Shown here in pieces: positions 9,747-18,106 of a DNA stretch of 64,000 nucleotides. Below the pieces are notes generated by a model. That model did no database searches. It was not told the origin of the DNA and worked only from the letters and a program-made list of their open reading frames with translations. Positions within the stretch are counted from its first letter, which is position 1. Each line of letters opens with the position of its first letter. A program made the translations under genes and the position numbers. Origin of the DNA: CAWBRY01 sp963791295 (GTDB lineage: Bacteria; Bacteroidota; Bacteroidia; Chitinophagales; Chitinophagaceae); assembly GCA_963791295.1 (NCBI GenBank), contig CAWBRY010000001.1, forward strand, positions 496,001 to 560,000. The letters are read 5' to 3'.

Positions 9747-11114
9747 TTAGGATAACTCTGCGAAATATTTATGGAAATAGGGAATGGTCTCAATTCCCTT
9801 GTAGAAATTTTCGAGGTTGAACTTCTCATTCGGCGAATGAAGGTTATCGGTATCCAGTCCAAATCCCATGAAAATGATTTTTATCTGTAATTCCTTTTCC
9901 AGGATTGAACAGATAGGAATGCTTCCGCCACCACGGAGAGGAATAGGCGCTTTTCCAAAAGTAGCTTCAACGGCCATGGCAGCGGCTTTGTATCCTTTGC
10001 TGCCAATAGGAGTAAGATAAGGTTCGCCTCCATGATGTTCAAAGGCATTTACTGTCACCGATGGAGGAGCAATGGATTTAAAATAATTCAATAATTTTTC
10101 GGTGATGACATCGGATGATTGATTCGGTACAAGACGCGCGGAAATTTTTGCAGACGCCTTGGAGGGAAGGACGGTCTTCGCGCCTTCACTTGAATAGCCG
10201 CCCCAAATTCCATTTACTTCCAGCGTTGGTCTAATCCCTGTTCGCTCGCTGGTTGTAAAACCTTTTTCACCCCACAGTTCATTTAAACCTAATTCCTTCT
10301 TGTACTCATCCTCATTGTAAGGCGCGCGTCCCAGCAACTCTCTTTCCTCCTTGCTGGGTAATACTACGTCATCATAAAAGCCAGGGATCGTGATATGATT
10401 ATTCTCGTCATGGCATGAGGCAATCATCTTTGCCAAAATGGTGATGGGATTAGCTACAGCGCCGCCATAGGTTCCACTATGAAGGTCCCTGATTGGACCC
10501 GTCACCTCTACTTCGATATAGCTGAGACCTCGCACACCGATGTCCAGCGATGGAGTTTGCATGCCCAGCATGGAACTATCGCTGATCAGTATTACATCGG
10601 CTTTTAATAGAGATTTATTTTCCCTCACAAATTCACCCAGGCTTGGCGAACCGACTTCCTCTTCACCTTCTATCAGAAATTTGATATTCGTAAAGATCGT
10701 GTTGGTCTTTACCAGCGTTTCCAGGGCCTTAACATGCATGTAAAACTGGCCCTTGTCATCAGCTGATCCCCTGGCAAAAACTTTTCCATCTTTAATAACC
10801 GGATCAAATGGACCGCTATTCCATAATTCCAGTGGGTCGGGCGGCTGAACGTCATAGTGTCCATATACCAGCACCGTTGGCTTGGACGGGTCAACGATTT
10901 TTTCGCCGTACACTGCAGGATGGCCTTTGGTGCTCATGACTTCGGCCTTATCACAACCCGCATCTAATAATCTTTGCCTAACCAGTTTGGCACATTTCAC
11001 CATATCTTCTTTGTGTTCACTGCGTGCACTCACCGAAGGTATGCGCAGCAAATCCAGCATCTCTGATAAAAATCGATCCTTATTCTTTTCCTGATACTCC
11101 TTCCAAACTTGCAT
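9747..11114 (-). CDS. M20 family metallo-dipeptidase
   Basis: A 455-residue di-zinc peptidase of the M20/CNDP group, probably cytosolic since no signal peptide is seen. Metal-ligand and catalytic segments are visible in order: VLVYGHYDVQPPDP, RGSADDKGQ, the catalytic EGEEEVGS, and HSPNEKFNLENF near the C-terminus. A dimerisation insert lies between about residues 200 and 330. It would hydrolyse dipeptides or short peptides; specificity cannot be told. The ATG at 11114 follows a start-like context and the frame is complete. Confidence 0.92.
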   Translation of the reverse strand: MQVWKEYQEKNKDRFLSEMLDLLRIPSVSARSEHKEDMVKCAKLVRQRLLDAGCDKAEVMSTKGHPAVYGEKIVDPSKPTVLVYGHYDVQPPDPLELWNSGPFDPVIKDGKVFARGSADDKGQFYMHVKALETLVKTNTIFTNIKFLIEGEEEVGSPSLGEFVRENKSLLKADVILISDSSMLGMQTPSLDIGVRGLSYIEVEVTGPIRDLHSGTYGGAVANPITILAKMIASCHDENNHITIPGFYDDVVLPSKEERELLGRAPYNEDEYKKELGLNELWGEKGFTTSERTGIRPTLEVNGIWGGYSSEGAKTVLPSKASAKISARLVPNQSSDVITEKLLNYFKSIAPPSVTVNAFEHHGGEPYLTPIGSKGYKAAAMAVEATFGKAPIPLRGGGSIPICSILEKELQIKIIFMGFGLDTDNLHSPNEKFNLENFYKGIETIPYFHKYFAELS

Positions 11115-11177
11115 GCTTGCTGATTTTGACTCGATTAGGGAATTTAAAGCAGCGAATATAGTATTAAACCGCAGTTA

Positions 11178-11555
11178 TTATATTAACTCATACCAAACTT
11201 CTATCTGATAACCGTCAGGATCCGTAAAAAATACGTAGGGTGCTCCGGGACAAAACTCACCCTGGTCCATAATTTTTCCTCCGGCCTTCTTCACGCGGTC
11301 TATGATCTTATGGATGTCCTTTGGCTCGCGAAGACGAAATCCAAAATGAGCAATTCCGCCGCTTTCTCCATAGGGCGCATCTTTTTCTTCAAATACTATG
11401 ATATCATTTGCCCCGGGTGTGGTGACCTGTAGAAAAGTCTTTTCGTGATACATGACTTTTACGTCGAATACCTGTTGGTAAAAAGCTAAAGTGTTATCGA
11501 GATTTCTTACGGTGATGGCAAGATGAGTCAATCCGTAGGTTTCAACCTTTTTCAT
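11178..11555 (-). CDS. VOC-superfamily (glyoxalase-like) protein
   Basis: A 125-residue vicinal-oxygen-chelate protein with two beta-alpha-beta-beta-beta repeats. Likely metal ligands are His in THLAITV near the N-terminus, His in GIAHFGFRL, and Glu in IEVWYE at the C-terminus. The segment FTDPDGYQIE is typical of lactoylglutathione lyase and dioxygenase relatives. The substrate is not determinable. Its start overlaps the dinB stop by 4 bases (ATGA), so the two are translationally coupled. Confidence 0.83.
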   Translation of the reverse strand: MKKVETYGLTHLAITVRNLDNTLAFYQQVFDVKVMYHEKTFLQVTTPGANDIIVFEEKDAPYGESGGIAHFGFRLREPKDIHKIIDRVKKAGGKIMDQGEFCPGAPYVFFTDPDGYQIEVWYELI

Positions 11556-12712
11556 TCCTCCGGTTTGTTTTTGATCACAGCCGCTTTGCTAATCGCCTTG
11601 CTGCCGAATTGATTCTTGATATCGTCTACTGCTTTATATAGATTTAATTTCTCCTCCTTTTGTTCAAACATGCTCATTTGCATAGTAAATGGAATCAATT
11701 GACTAAATCTTACTCCCAATAGCCGGACCGGCCTGCCCTTTTGATATGACTTAGTAAAAATATTCTTTGCTTTTGCAATAAGCTCATCATCCAGGGATGT
11801 ATAATCAATCACTTCTTGCCTTGAGGTGGTCTCAAAATCGGAGTAACGGATCTTCACCGTAACACAACCGGTCAGCTTTTCATCTTCGCGAAGCGAATAG
11901 GCAGTTTTTTCTGCCAGGCGAACCAATTCACTATTCAAGTAGTCCAGGTCAGTATAATCCTGGTCGAATGTATTTTCATGGCTCATGCTTTTCTGGTCCC
12001 AGTCGCGATTCACTAACGCATTTCCAATCCCATGAGCCTTTCTCCAAAGCGATTCGGCCCATTTTCCCACGTATTGTTCCAATACTTCCAGGGGAGTGTT
12101 TGCAATGTCTTCAAGTTTATAAAGGCCAAGCGTCTTTAGCAGGATCTCTGTTTGTTTTCCAACACCATTGATTTTTTCAATGCCCAGTGGCCATAGAAAT
12201 TCTTTTTCTTTTCCATGTGGGATTTCCAGGAAACCATTTGGCTTGGCTTCATTGGTGGCCATCTTGCTGATGAATTTAGCCGATGACAATCCGCAGGAAA
12301 TGGGAAGTCCCGTTTCTTTCATGATGAATTCTCTCAGCTCCCTGGCATATTTGCTGGCGCCAAAAAACCTGTCCATGCCCGTTAGATCGATATAAAATTC
12401 GTCGATGCTGGCTTTTTCAAATAGAGGCGATTTGGCGGCAATGATCTCGGTAACCCAGCGGGAATATTTGCTATAGTCGCCACGACTGCTGCTGACTATC
12501 ACGGCATGAGGGCATAATTTCATCGCCGTTCTCATGGGCATTGCTGATTGTATGCCAAATTTCCTTGCTTCATAGCTGCAGGCCGCCACGACCCCTCGTT
12601 CATATCCTCCTACCAGGACAGGCTTGCCTTTTAAGGAAGGGTTGTTGATAATCTCTACAGAAACGAAGAATGAATCCAGGTCCAGGTGAGCGATATGAGG
12701 AAGGACTGACAT
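11552..12712 (-). CDS. dinB: DNA polymerase IV (Y-family)
   Basis: A 386-residue translesion polymerase. The catalytic DLDSFF motif (D11, D13) lies at the N-terminus and the second carboxylate motif is ASIDEFYIDLTG near residues 101-112. The thumb helix-hairpin-helix (INGVGKQTEILL) and a C-terminal little-finger domain follow. The tail holds QMSMFEQKEEK, a plausible beta-clamp binding segment (QxxLF-like). Coupled by a 4-base overlap to the downstream VOC gene. The upstream region holds an AT-rich repeat, and a TAATTTTG box lies 7 bases before the ATG. Confidence 0.95.
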   Translation of the reverse strand: MSVLPHIAHLDLDSFFVSVEIINNPSLKGKPVLVGGYERGVVAACSYEARKFGIQSAMPMRTAMKLCPHAVIVSSSRGDYSKYSRWVTEIIAAKSPLFEKASIDEFYIDLTGMDRFFGASKYARELREFIMKETGLPISCGLSSAKFISKMATNEAKPNGFLEIPHGKEKEFLWPLGIEKINGVGKQTEILLKTLGLYKLEDIANTPLEVLEQYVGKWAESLWRKAHGIGNALVNRDWDQKSMSHENTFDQDYTDLDYLNSELVRLAEKTAYSLREDEKLTGCVTVKIRYSDFETTSRQEVIDYTSLDDELIAKAKNIFTKSYQKGRPVRLLGVRFSQLIPFTMQMSMFEQKEEKLNLYKAVDDIKNQFGSKAISKAAVIKNKPEE

Positions 12713-12724
12713 TGGAGGACAAAA

Positions 12725-12818
12725 TTATTGATTACTGATTATTAATTATTGATTATTGATTTATTGAAAAATCTTGGTATTATTGGGAGAGTGCCTAATA
12801 ATTAATAATCAATAATTA
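12725..12818. repeat. AT-rich intergenic inverted repeat
   Basis: The gap between divergent dinB and the 12824 gene contains two arms, ATTAATTATTGATTATTGA near 12740-12760 and AATAATTAATAATCAATAA near 12797-12815. They are near reverse complements of each other and match the block at 8822-8882. They could form a large cruciform or hairpin. Confidence 0.65.
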
Positions 12819-12823
12819 GCCCC

Positions 12824-13297
12824 ATGCAATGGGAATGGCTCAAATCCGGTATTGATCACCTCAAGGATATTCTCGTATTTCTAAATAAGGAAATCAAGAC
12901 CAATGATGTTCAGAAGAAACAGCTGATCCGTGAATTGAGAAATAACCTGAACATTTTTCACAATGGATTTGTGAATGGCGTCTCTTCTGACGTACTGATT
13001 GAACTGCTGAAAAATGAAGCAGTTCCCGAAGCCATCAAAAATAACTTCAAGTTTAAGAAACTAAAACCAGGTCGCATTGAGCCATATCACATCTTCGATG
13101 AAAGGAACAGGAAATATATTGGCTGGGATGCTGAAAAGCTAATGGATAAGATCGATGAAAAGATCGAAGAACTGAAGAACATAAAAAAGATGAATGGCAA
13201 CAGCGTCGAAAAGGCGAAGAACAATTCGTCTTTAATGTTGAGCAATCTTTATTTCCGCATGAAACTGATGGCAGACTTCATTAAAGGCCCTAAGTAA
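12824..13297 (+). CDS. Uncharacterised small helical protein
   Basis: A 157-residue protein that I do not recognise. It has no signal peptide or membrane segment, is rich in Lys, Asn and Glu, and looks mainly alpha-helical: DVQKKQLIRELRNNL near 30-45 and KLMDKIDEKIEELKNIKK near 105-122 have heptad-like patterns. The last 8 bases overlap the 3' end of rimM, which runs the opposite way, so the two genes are convergent. It stands alone on the plus strand among minus-strand genes. A cytoplasmic role is likely; nothing more can be said. Confidence 0.6.
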   Translation: MQWEWLKSGIDHLKDILVFLNKEIKTNDVQKKQLIRELRNNLNIFHNGFVNGVSSDVLIELLKNEAVPEAIKNNFKFKKLKPGRIEPYHIFDERNRKYIGWDAEKLMDKIDEKIEELKNIKKMNGNSVEKAKNNSSLMLSNLYFRMKLMADFIKGPK

Positions 13298-13808
13298 TAT
13301 ACACATCTAATAGCCCATCGGGCAGCATCACCAATACTTCCTTTTTCTTGTGGTCGATCTTTTGAAGTGTTGATTCATTTAATGGTATGAATACCTCCTT
13401 GCCGGCCACTTCCAGGCGGCAAAGCCATTGATGGGGTTGTTCAATTACTTCCAGGATCTCGCCCACTTTGTTTTTATCGTGAACGATACTATAGCCGAGG
13501 AGATGAAATGGAGACTTCTTGCTGGAAAATTTCTCAAAATCTGATTCACCCAGCCAAACTTCTTTTGCAACCAGCTTCCTGGACGACTCGCGCGAGCTAA
13601 CGTTTTCTAACTTCAGGTAAACTTCATCTACATCCTTGACCCGCGCCGATTCGATAAACCAGGGAAGGAATGACTTTTTTCTTTCTTCAATGAAGATTAC
13701 GCTTAGTCCCTTGAGCGAAGTTTTCTTACCTAACGAGTGCTTCAGGATCAGCTCGCCACCTAATCCATGTGCCGCAACTAATTTTCCTATTTTAAAATAT
13801 TGAGCCAT
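13290..13808 (-). CDS. rimM: 16S rRNA processing / ribosome maturation factor
   Basis: A 172-residue protein matching RimM, which binds S19 and helps mature the 30S head. It opens with YFKIGKLVAAHGLGGELILKH, a typical N-terminal barrel, then the PRC-barrel half with HLLGYSIVHDKNKVGEI and the final VLMLPDGLLDVY (family consensus is LP-GLLE-Y). It lies 111 bases downstream of rpsP, separated by a strong hairpin terminator, so rimM is probably expressed by read-through or its own promoter. Confidence 0.93.
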   Translation of the reverse strand: MAQYFKIGKLVAAHGLGGELILKHSLGKKTSLKGLSVIFIEERKKSFLPWFIESARVKDVDEVYLKLENVSSRESSRKLVAKEVWLGESDFEKFSSKKSPFHLLGYSIVHDKNKVGEILEVIEQPHQWLCRLEVAGKEVFIPLNESTLQKIDHKKKEVLVMLPDGLLDVYIT

Positions 13809-13848
13809 CAGATGGATTGCAAGATTTCAGCGGTGGAGTTTTGAAAAT

Positions 13849-13884
13849 AAAAAAATCCTGACTCGTTATGTACGAGAAAGGATT
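13849..13884 (-). terminator. Rho-independent terminator between rpsP and rimM
   Basis: On the minus strand a stem AATCCT-n2-CTCGT pairs with ACGAG-n2-AGGATT around a short loop (13854-13884) and is followed by a run of seven T. This lies between the rpsP stop and the rimM start, so it could end the ffh-side transcript or act as an attenuator for rimM. Confidence 0.7.
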
Positions 13885-13919
13885 ATAGTTCAATTTTGAT
13901 TAGTTCAGCGGTTATCTAA

Positions 13920-14363
13920 TTACTCACCTCCGCCTTCACCTTCCGCCTTTCTTTCAGGGCGTCGGCCAGCCATTGGGCGGCGCGCTCTCTTGTTCCGATA
14001 GGCATCCTCCTGGCGTTTCTTGATCTGTTGCTCATGCTCTGAACTCCATTTGGTAAATTTCTCCATGGCAGCAGCATCATCGAACAAGCCAAGTTTCACA
14101 CCTCTAAGCAGGTGCTTCAGATACAATACTCCCTTAAAGCTAAGGATGCGGCGAACGGTATCAGTGGGTTGAGCACCTTTGTTCAGCCACTCTAATGACT
14201 TTTGTCTGTCCAGCTGAATGGTAGCAGGGATAGTGAGGGGGTTATAAGTACCTAATTTCTGGATGAACTTGCCGTCGCGTGGGCTTCGGCCATCGGCAAC
14301 TACGATGAAGTAGAAAGGTCTTTTCTTAGACCCATGACGTTGCAGTCTGATTTTTACGGGCAT
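13920..14363 (-). CDS. rpsP: 30S ribosomal protein S16 with long C-terminal tail
   Basis: 147 residues. The first 80 or so form the conserved S16 core (MPVKIRLQRHGSKKRPFY, then DGRSPRDGKFIQKLGTYNP and LEWLNKGAQPTDTVRRIL). The rest is a charged extension, QQIKKRQEDAYRNKRARR and a Gly/Glu-rich end, which is usual in Bacteroidota but absent from E. coli S16 (82 residues). It has its own promoter upstream, and a terminator separates it from rimM. Confidence 0.96.
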   Translation of the reverse strand: MPVKIRLQRHGSKKRPFYFIVVADGRSPRDGKFIQKLGTYNPLTIPATIQLDRQKSLEWLNKGAQPTDTVRRILSFKGVLYLKHLLRGVKLGLFDDAAAMEKFTKWSSEHEQQIKKRQEDAYRNKRARRPMAGRRPERKAEGEGGGE

Positions 14364-14404
14364 CTTAAATAGAAATTTAAATGCGTTAAAGGATGATTGT
14401 TGTT

Positions 14405-14422
14405 TTCCGGGGGATACCGGAA
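14405..14422 (-). promoter_or_regulatory. Hairpin at the start of the rpsP leader
   Basis: TTCCGG and CCGGAA arms flank a 6-base loop, with no T-run after it on the minus strand. The proposed rpsP start site (about 14420) falls at the edge of this stem, so the transcript would begin with it; such 5'-terminal stems often stabilise mRNA. The role is inferred. Confidence 0.4.
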
Positions 14423-14424
14423 TG

Positions 14425-14456
14425 CAAATGTAGGAATCAATCCCTAAAATCCCAAA
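14425..14456 (-). promoter_or_regulatory. rpsP promoter, full Bacteroidota consensus
   Basis: The minus strand reads TTTG (14456-14453), 20 bases, then TACATTTG (14432-14425). Both boxes match the Bacteroidota sigma-ABfr consensus (TTTG and TAnnTTTG) at the usual spacing. It lies between the ffh stop and rpsP, which gives rpsP its own promoter. Confidence 0.7.
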
Positions 14457-14477
14457 TACGAGTGGATTAGCTCCTGC

Positions 14478-15803
14478 CTATTTCCGCATCCCCGGCATCA
14501 TCCTGCCCAGCAGCGGCATCTTATTCATGTTTTTCATCATTTCCCTCATCTGCTCGAACTGCTTTATGAAGGCGTTCATCTCCGCAATGTCCTTCCCGGC
14601 GCCGGCGGCAATCCTTCTTCGACGACTTTGGTCAATTACTTCCGGGTTTTCTCGCTCGTAAGGAGTCATTGAACCGATCATAGCTTCGATACCTTTAAAT
14701 GAATCCTCGTTAATGTCCAGGTCCTTGATTTGCTTGCCCAATCCGGGGATCATACCCAGCAGGTCCTTCATATTTCCCATCTTTTTGATCTGTTCGAGCT
14801 GCGTCTTGAAATCTGCGAAATCAAACTTATTCTTCCGGATCTTACTTTCCAGTTTGCGGGCTTGCACCTCATCAAATTGTTCCTGTGCTTTTTCCACCAG
14901 GCTGGTAATGTCACCCATTCCGAGGATGCGCTGCGCCATCCTCTCCGGATAGAAAATGTCGAGAGTATCCAGCTTTTCTCCACTGCTGGTGAATTTGATG
15001 GGTTTGTTGACAGTATATTTAATTGAAAGGGCAGCTCCACCTCTTGTATCGCCATCCAACTTTGTCAGTACAACGCCGGAAAAGTCCAGTCGGTCATTAA
15101 ATGCCTTGGCGGTATTTACCGCATCCTGCCCGGTCATGCTGTCCACGACAAACAATATTTCTGTTGGATTCACGGCATTCCTGATGTCAGCAACTTCGGT
15201 CATCATCACCTCATCGATGGCCAGTCGACCAGCAGTATCTATGATCACTACGTTCTTGTTCTTGCTTTTAGCTTCCTTCTTCGCATTCTCAGCGATCTCC
15301 ACGGGATTCTTGTTCTCTTCTTCCGTATATACGTCAACCCCGATCTGCTCACCCAGGATCTTTAATTGCTCAACCGCTGCCGGTCGGTAAACGTCTGCAG
15401 CAACCAGCAAAGGGGACAAACCCCTTTTTGTTTTCAGGAAGTGTGCAAGTTTGCCGCTGAAAGTAGTCTTACCACTACCTTGCAAGCCCGCGATCAGGAT
15501 CACTGCTGGATTTCCCTTGGAATTAAAGGCGCTTTCTTCCCCACCCATGAGCAGGGCCAGCTCATCCTTCACAATTTTGGTCATCAATTGCCCCGGACTG
15601 ATCGCATTGATCACTTTTTCGCCCATCGCCTTATCCTTCACCTTATCTGTAAACTCTTTGGCTATCTTATAGTTGACATCGGCGTCAACCAGTGCCCGGC
15701 GAATTTCTTTTAGCGTAGCGGCTATGTTAAGCTCGGTTACCCTTCCCTGGCCCTTTAGGTTCTTGAAGGCACCTTCCAACTTCTCAGCGAGATTCTGAAA
15801 CAT
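14478..15803 (-). CDS. ffh: Signal recognition particle protein
   Basis: A 441-residue SRP54 GTPase that binds signal sequences and 4.5S RNA and delivers ribosomes to FtsY. The N domain is followed by the P-loop GLQGSGKTTFSGKLA, DTAGRLAID, and TKLDGDTRGGAA of the G domain. The methionine-rich M domain carries RRRRIAAGAGK near 390-400 and ends in MMKNMNKMPLLGRMMPGM. Length is normal. Preceded on the same strand by rpoD, from which it is separated by a hairpin terminator. Confidence 0.97.
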   Translation of the reverse strand: MFQNLAEKLEGAFKNLKGQGRVTELNIAATLKEIRRALVDADVNYKIAKEFTDKVKDKAMGEKVINAISPGQLMTKIVKDELALLMGGEESAFNSKGNPAVILIAGLQGSGKTTFSGKLAHFLKTKRGLSPLLVAADVYRPAAVEQLKILGEQIGVDVYTEEENKNPVEIAENAKKEAKSKNKNVVIIDTAGRLAIDEVMMTEVADIRNAVNPTEILFVVDSMTGQDAVNTAKAFNDRLDFSGVVLTKLDGDTRGGAALSIKYTVNKPIKFTSSGEKLDTLDIFYPERMAQRILGMGDITSLVEKAQEQFDEVQARKLESKIRKNKFDFADFKTQLEQIKKMGNMKDLLGMIPGLGKQIKDLDINEDSFKGIEAMIGSMTPYERENPEVIDQSRRRRIAAGAGKDIAEMNAFIKQFEQMREMMKNMNKMPLLGRMMPGMRK

Positions 15804-15835
15804 GATTCGTGTGGGTTTAGACAGTCCCCAAAATA

Positions 15836-15860
15836 AAAAGTGAACTTAACGTTCACTTTT
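15836..15860. terminator. Hairpin terminator between rpoD and ffh
   Basis: AAAAGTGAAC pairs perfectly with GTTCACTTTT around a 5-base loop. On the minus strand it is followed by TTTTATTTT, as expected for the end of the rpoD transcript. The A/T-rich flanks would let it work in both directions. ffh therefore needs its own start; TATCTTTG at 15877-15870 (minus) is a candidate -7 box. Confidence 0.7.
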
Positions 15861-15926
15861 TGATTATTACAAAGATAAAGTAGAAGTGTAGAATTTATTT
15901 CAGTTCGATTAGTTAATCATTAATAG

Positions 15927-16796
15927 TTAGGCGCCCAAATAGGTCCTTAATAACTTGCAACGGTTGGTAGCCCTAAGCTTGGTTATGGCCTTGTCCTTTA
16001 TCTGGCGTACTCGTTCCCTGGTCAGGTGGAATCTTTCGCCGATATCCTCGAGGCTCATCGGGTGGTCGACGCCAATTCCGAAGAAGAAACAGATCACTTC
16101 TTTTTGCCTTTCTGTAAGGGTCTTCAAAGAACGATCGATTTCGATTTTCAGGGAATCTTTATGATCGAGTTCGGCATCGGTCTTTTCAGCGTTCGGGTTC
16201 TCAAGCACATCCAGGAGCGTATTATCTTCTCCCTCAGATAGGGGGGTATCAACACTCACATGGCGGGCGGATATACCCAGGGAAGCAGACACTTCTTCTA
16301 CGTCCATTTCAAGTAGTTCAGCCAATTCTTCTGCAGACGGCTCTCTTTCATATTGTTGCTCCAATAGTGAATAGGCTTTCTGAATCCGGTTCGTAAGTCC
16401 TACCTTATTCAAAGGCAGGCGCACGATACGTGATTGTTCGGCCAGGGATTGAAGGATGCTCTGGCGGATCCACCATACAGCATAGGAAATGAATTTGAAA
16501 CCGCGCGTTTCATCAAAACGCTGGGCGGCCTTGATCAGACCAAGGTTGCCCTCGTTGATCAGGTCAGGCAGGGAAAGGCCCTGGTTTTGGTATTGTTTGG
16601 CAACAGACACGACAAAACGCAGGTTCGCCTTGGTCAATCGGTCTAATGACTTCTGGCACCCTTGTTTGATGAGTGTTGCTAATTTGACTTCTTCTTCGGG
16701 GGAAATTAGTTCGACTTTGCCGATTTCTTGAAGGTACTTTTCCAGACTTTGAGATTCACGATTGGTAATAGATTTCGTGATCTTCAATTGTCTCAT
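15927..16796 (-). CDS. rpoD: Primary sigma factor, short Bacteroidota type
   Basis: 289 residues from the ATG at 16796 (MRQLKITKSITNRES, the conserved N-terminus of this family; an ATG at 16802 adds two residues). It lacks regions 1.1 and the nonconserved insert of E. coli sigma70. Regions 2.1-2.4 (LRFVVSVAKQYQNQGLSLPDLINEGNLGLIKAAQRFD, in part) and 2.4 (FISYAVWWIRQSI) are intact, as is region 4.2 (LEDIGERFHLTRERVRQIKDKAI). This is the housekeeping sigma that recognises TTTG/TAnnTTTG promoters, matching the promoters seen elsewhere in the window. Confidence 0.95.
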   Translation of the reverse strand: MRQLKITKSITNRESQSLEKYLQEIGKVELISPEEEVKLATLIKQGCQKSLDRLTKANLRFVVSVAKQYQNQGLSLPDLINEGNLGLIKAAQRFDETRGFKFISYAVWWIRQSILQSLAEQSRIVRLPLNKVGLTNRIQKAYSLLEQQYEREPSAEELAELLEMDVEEVSASLGISARHVSVDTPLSEGEDNTLLDVLENPNAEKTDAELDHKDSLKIEIDRSLKTLTERQKEVICFFFGIGVDHPMSLEDIGERFHLTRERVRQIKDKAITKLRATNRCKLLRTYLGA

Positions 16797-17113
16797 GCTC
16801 ATAGGTTGGGTTTTAAATGGTGTATTTAAAGGGTTAAAGAATTAAAAGTTCCTGGCACTCCAGCTTATACTCTAAAAATACCCACCACTTGGTGTTACTC
16901 AGTTTCCGAAAGTATTGAACTTCAATGCAATTTACCTAAACGAGGGGTATAATCCAAATAAATATTGACATTCCCTTAACGCTTTTATATCGATTTTATT
17001 TTACACTTAAGGTGGTGGTTTTGAAATAAGGGGAAAAATAAACAAGAAAATATTTCAATGCAATCATTTATTTTTTATTATTGCATCGGTCGCTAGGATT
17101 TTGGCCCTAACAA
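16797..17113. other. Divergent intergenic region between rpoD and START-like gene
   Basis: 317 bases, A/T-rich, with no open frame or RNA gene that I can support. It must hold the promoters of both genes but I see no full TTTG-n20-TAnnTTTG match on either strand. The 11-mer TTCAATGCAAT occurs twice (near 16920 and 17054). No strong hairpin is present. Confidence 0.5.
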
Positions 17114-17491
17114 ATGAATAAACAACTATACACTTTAGAATTTCCGGTCCGTTGCTCACCATCCATCCTCTACGAATTCCTTTCCACCCCGGCAGGCCTC
17201 GGAGAATGGTTTGCTGAAAAAGTCGATGAAAGAGACAATATATTTTATTTTGGTTGGGATGGCTCCTTTGAAAAAGCAGAGGTAGTAGAAAGCGAAGGCG
17301 ACAAATTCATTCGATTTCATTGGGTCAGCGCACCCAAAGAAGAATATTTTGAATTTAGAATTGAAAAATCAGAGATCACCAATCAAACGATTTTGGTGGT
17401 GAAAGATTTTGCTGAAAAAAAAGATATAAAGGATCAATCACGTCTGTGGGACTACCAGGTCAAGGAACTATTTCACCGCCTCGGAAACTAA
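17114..17491 (+). CDS. START-like (AHSA1/SRPBCC) domain protein
   Basis: A 125-residue single-domain protein with the helix-grip fold layout: an N-terminal strand LYTLEFPVRCSPSILYEFL, then PAGLGEWFAEKVDE, alternating strands, and a long C-terminal helix. It matches the START-like group found across Bacteroidota, which may bind a hydrophobic ligand. No signal peptide is present. Divergent from rpoD; its last 4 bases overlap the convergent gene at 17488. Confidence 0.7.
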   Translation: MNKQLYTLEFPVRCSPSILYEFLSTPAGLGEWFAEKVDERDNIFYFGWDGSFEKAEVVESEGDKFIRFHWVSAPKEEYFEFRIEKSEITNQTILVVKDFAEKKDIKDQSRLWDYQVKELFHRLGN

Positions 17492-18093
17492 GTTCTCATC
17501 ATTTCCATGTATTGTTTAAAGTAGCCGAACAGTAAATCGGGAGCATCTTCCCAATTTTCCAAAGAAATTTTATGTGATAGCTTGACAAATGAATTTGTTC
17601 GTATAGCATTTTCAAATTGAGGAGCCTTTAGTTGATCCACCCTGGAATAATTATCTGCTTCGAAATGATGTTCCCATTGTTTTTCATGCACACAGCAATA
17701 AAATCCATTCTTGCTCAATGATGGATACGCATTAACTATTTTTTCTTCAAAGATCTTTTTGCTATCGCCAGAAAGATGCAGGGTAATGCTGAAAAAATGG
17801 CCCCACCAAAACATCGTTCTCAAAGCAAAAATATTTTCATGATCAAACAAGCGTGGATAGTCAAGCATCAACCATGGCAATCCGCGGTAGTTTTCTCCTC
17901 GCGAGATCTTTGGTGAGTTAGTGGCATAATCAATAGGTAGCGGAAATTGCAACAGGTAGAGCATTTGTCTTTCCTGCAATTGGTTGAGCAAATCCCGCAC
18001 CTTCAACAACAGGTTGTTCTTTGTTAAAATCCAATCGCTGTTATTCACCAGCTCCATCTCCTTTGGTGAAAGTGTTATTTTTGCTCTATTCAT
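17488..18093 (-). CDS. Uncharacterised protein
   Basis: A 201-residue protein I do not recognise. It is soluble, rich in aromatic residues (WGHFFSITLHL, KQWEHHFEADNY) and has no signal peptide. There is a mixed pattern of short strands and helices but no known catalytic motif. It is convergent with the START-like gene (4-base overlap) and divergent from the LptF/G permease, 13 bases apart. A TATTTTTG box inside its 5' end (18076-18083, plus strand) could be the promoter of that permease. Confidence 0.55.
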   Translation of the reverse strand: MNRAKITLSPKEMELVNNSDWILTKNNLLLKVRDLLNQLQERQMLYLLQFPLPIDYATNSPKISRGENYRGLPWLMLDYPRLFDHENIFALRTMFWWGHFFSITLHLSGDSKKIFEEKIVNAYPSLSKNGFYCCVHEKQWEHHFEADNYSRVDQLKAPQFENAIRTNSFVKLSHKISLENWEDAPDLLFGYFKQYMEMMRT

Positions 18094-18106
18094 AAATTAA
18101 AGGTAG

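Noticed and set aside
12720..12727. Leaderless promoter for dinB (TAATTTTG)
   Set aside because: The -7 box match is exact, but the gap to ATG is 7 bases, not 4, and there is no -33 box. I left it out of the leaderless set.
14730..15026. Plus-strand frames opposite ffh
   Set aside because: They are shadows of a well-conserved gene on the other strand.
15927..16796. rpoD as an alternative sigma factor
   Set aside because: It is short, but the RQLKITKSITNRES N-terminus and complete regions 2 and 4 are those of the Bacteroidota primary sigma factor.
16803..17113. 6S or other structured RNA upstream of rpoD
   Set aside because: No long stem or terminator-like end was found in the region.
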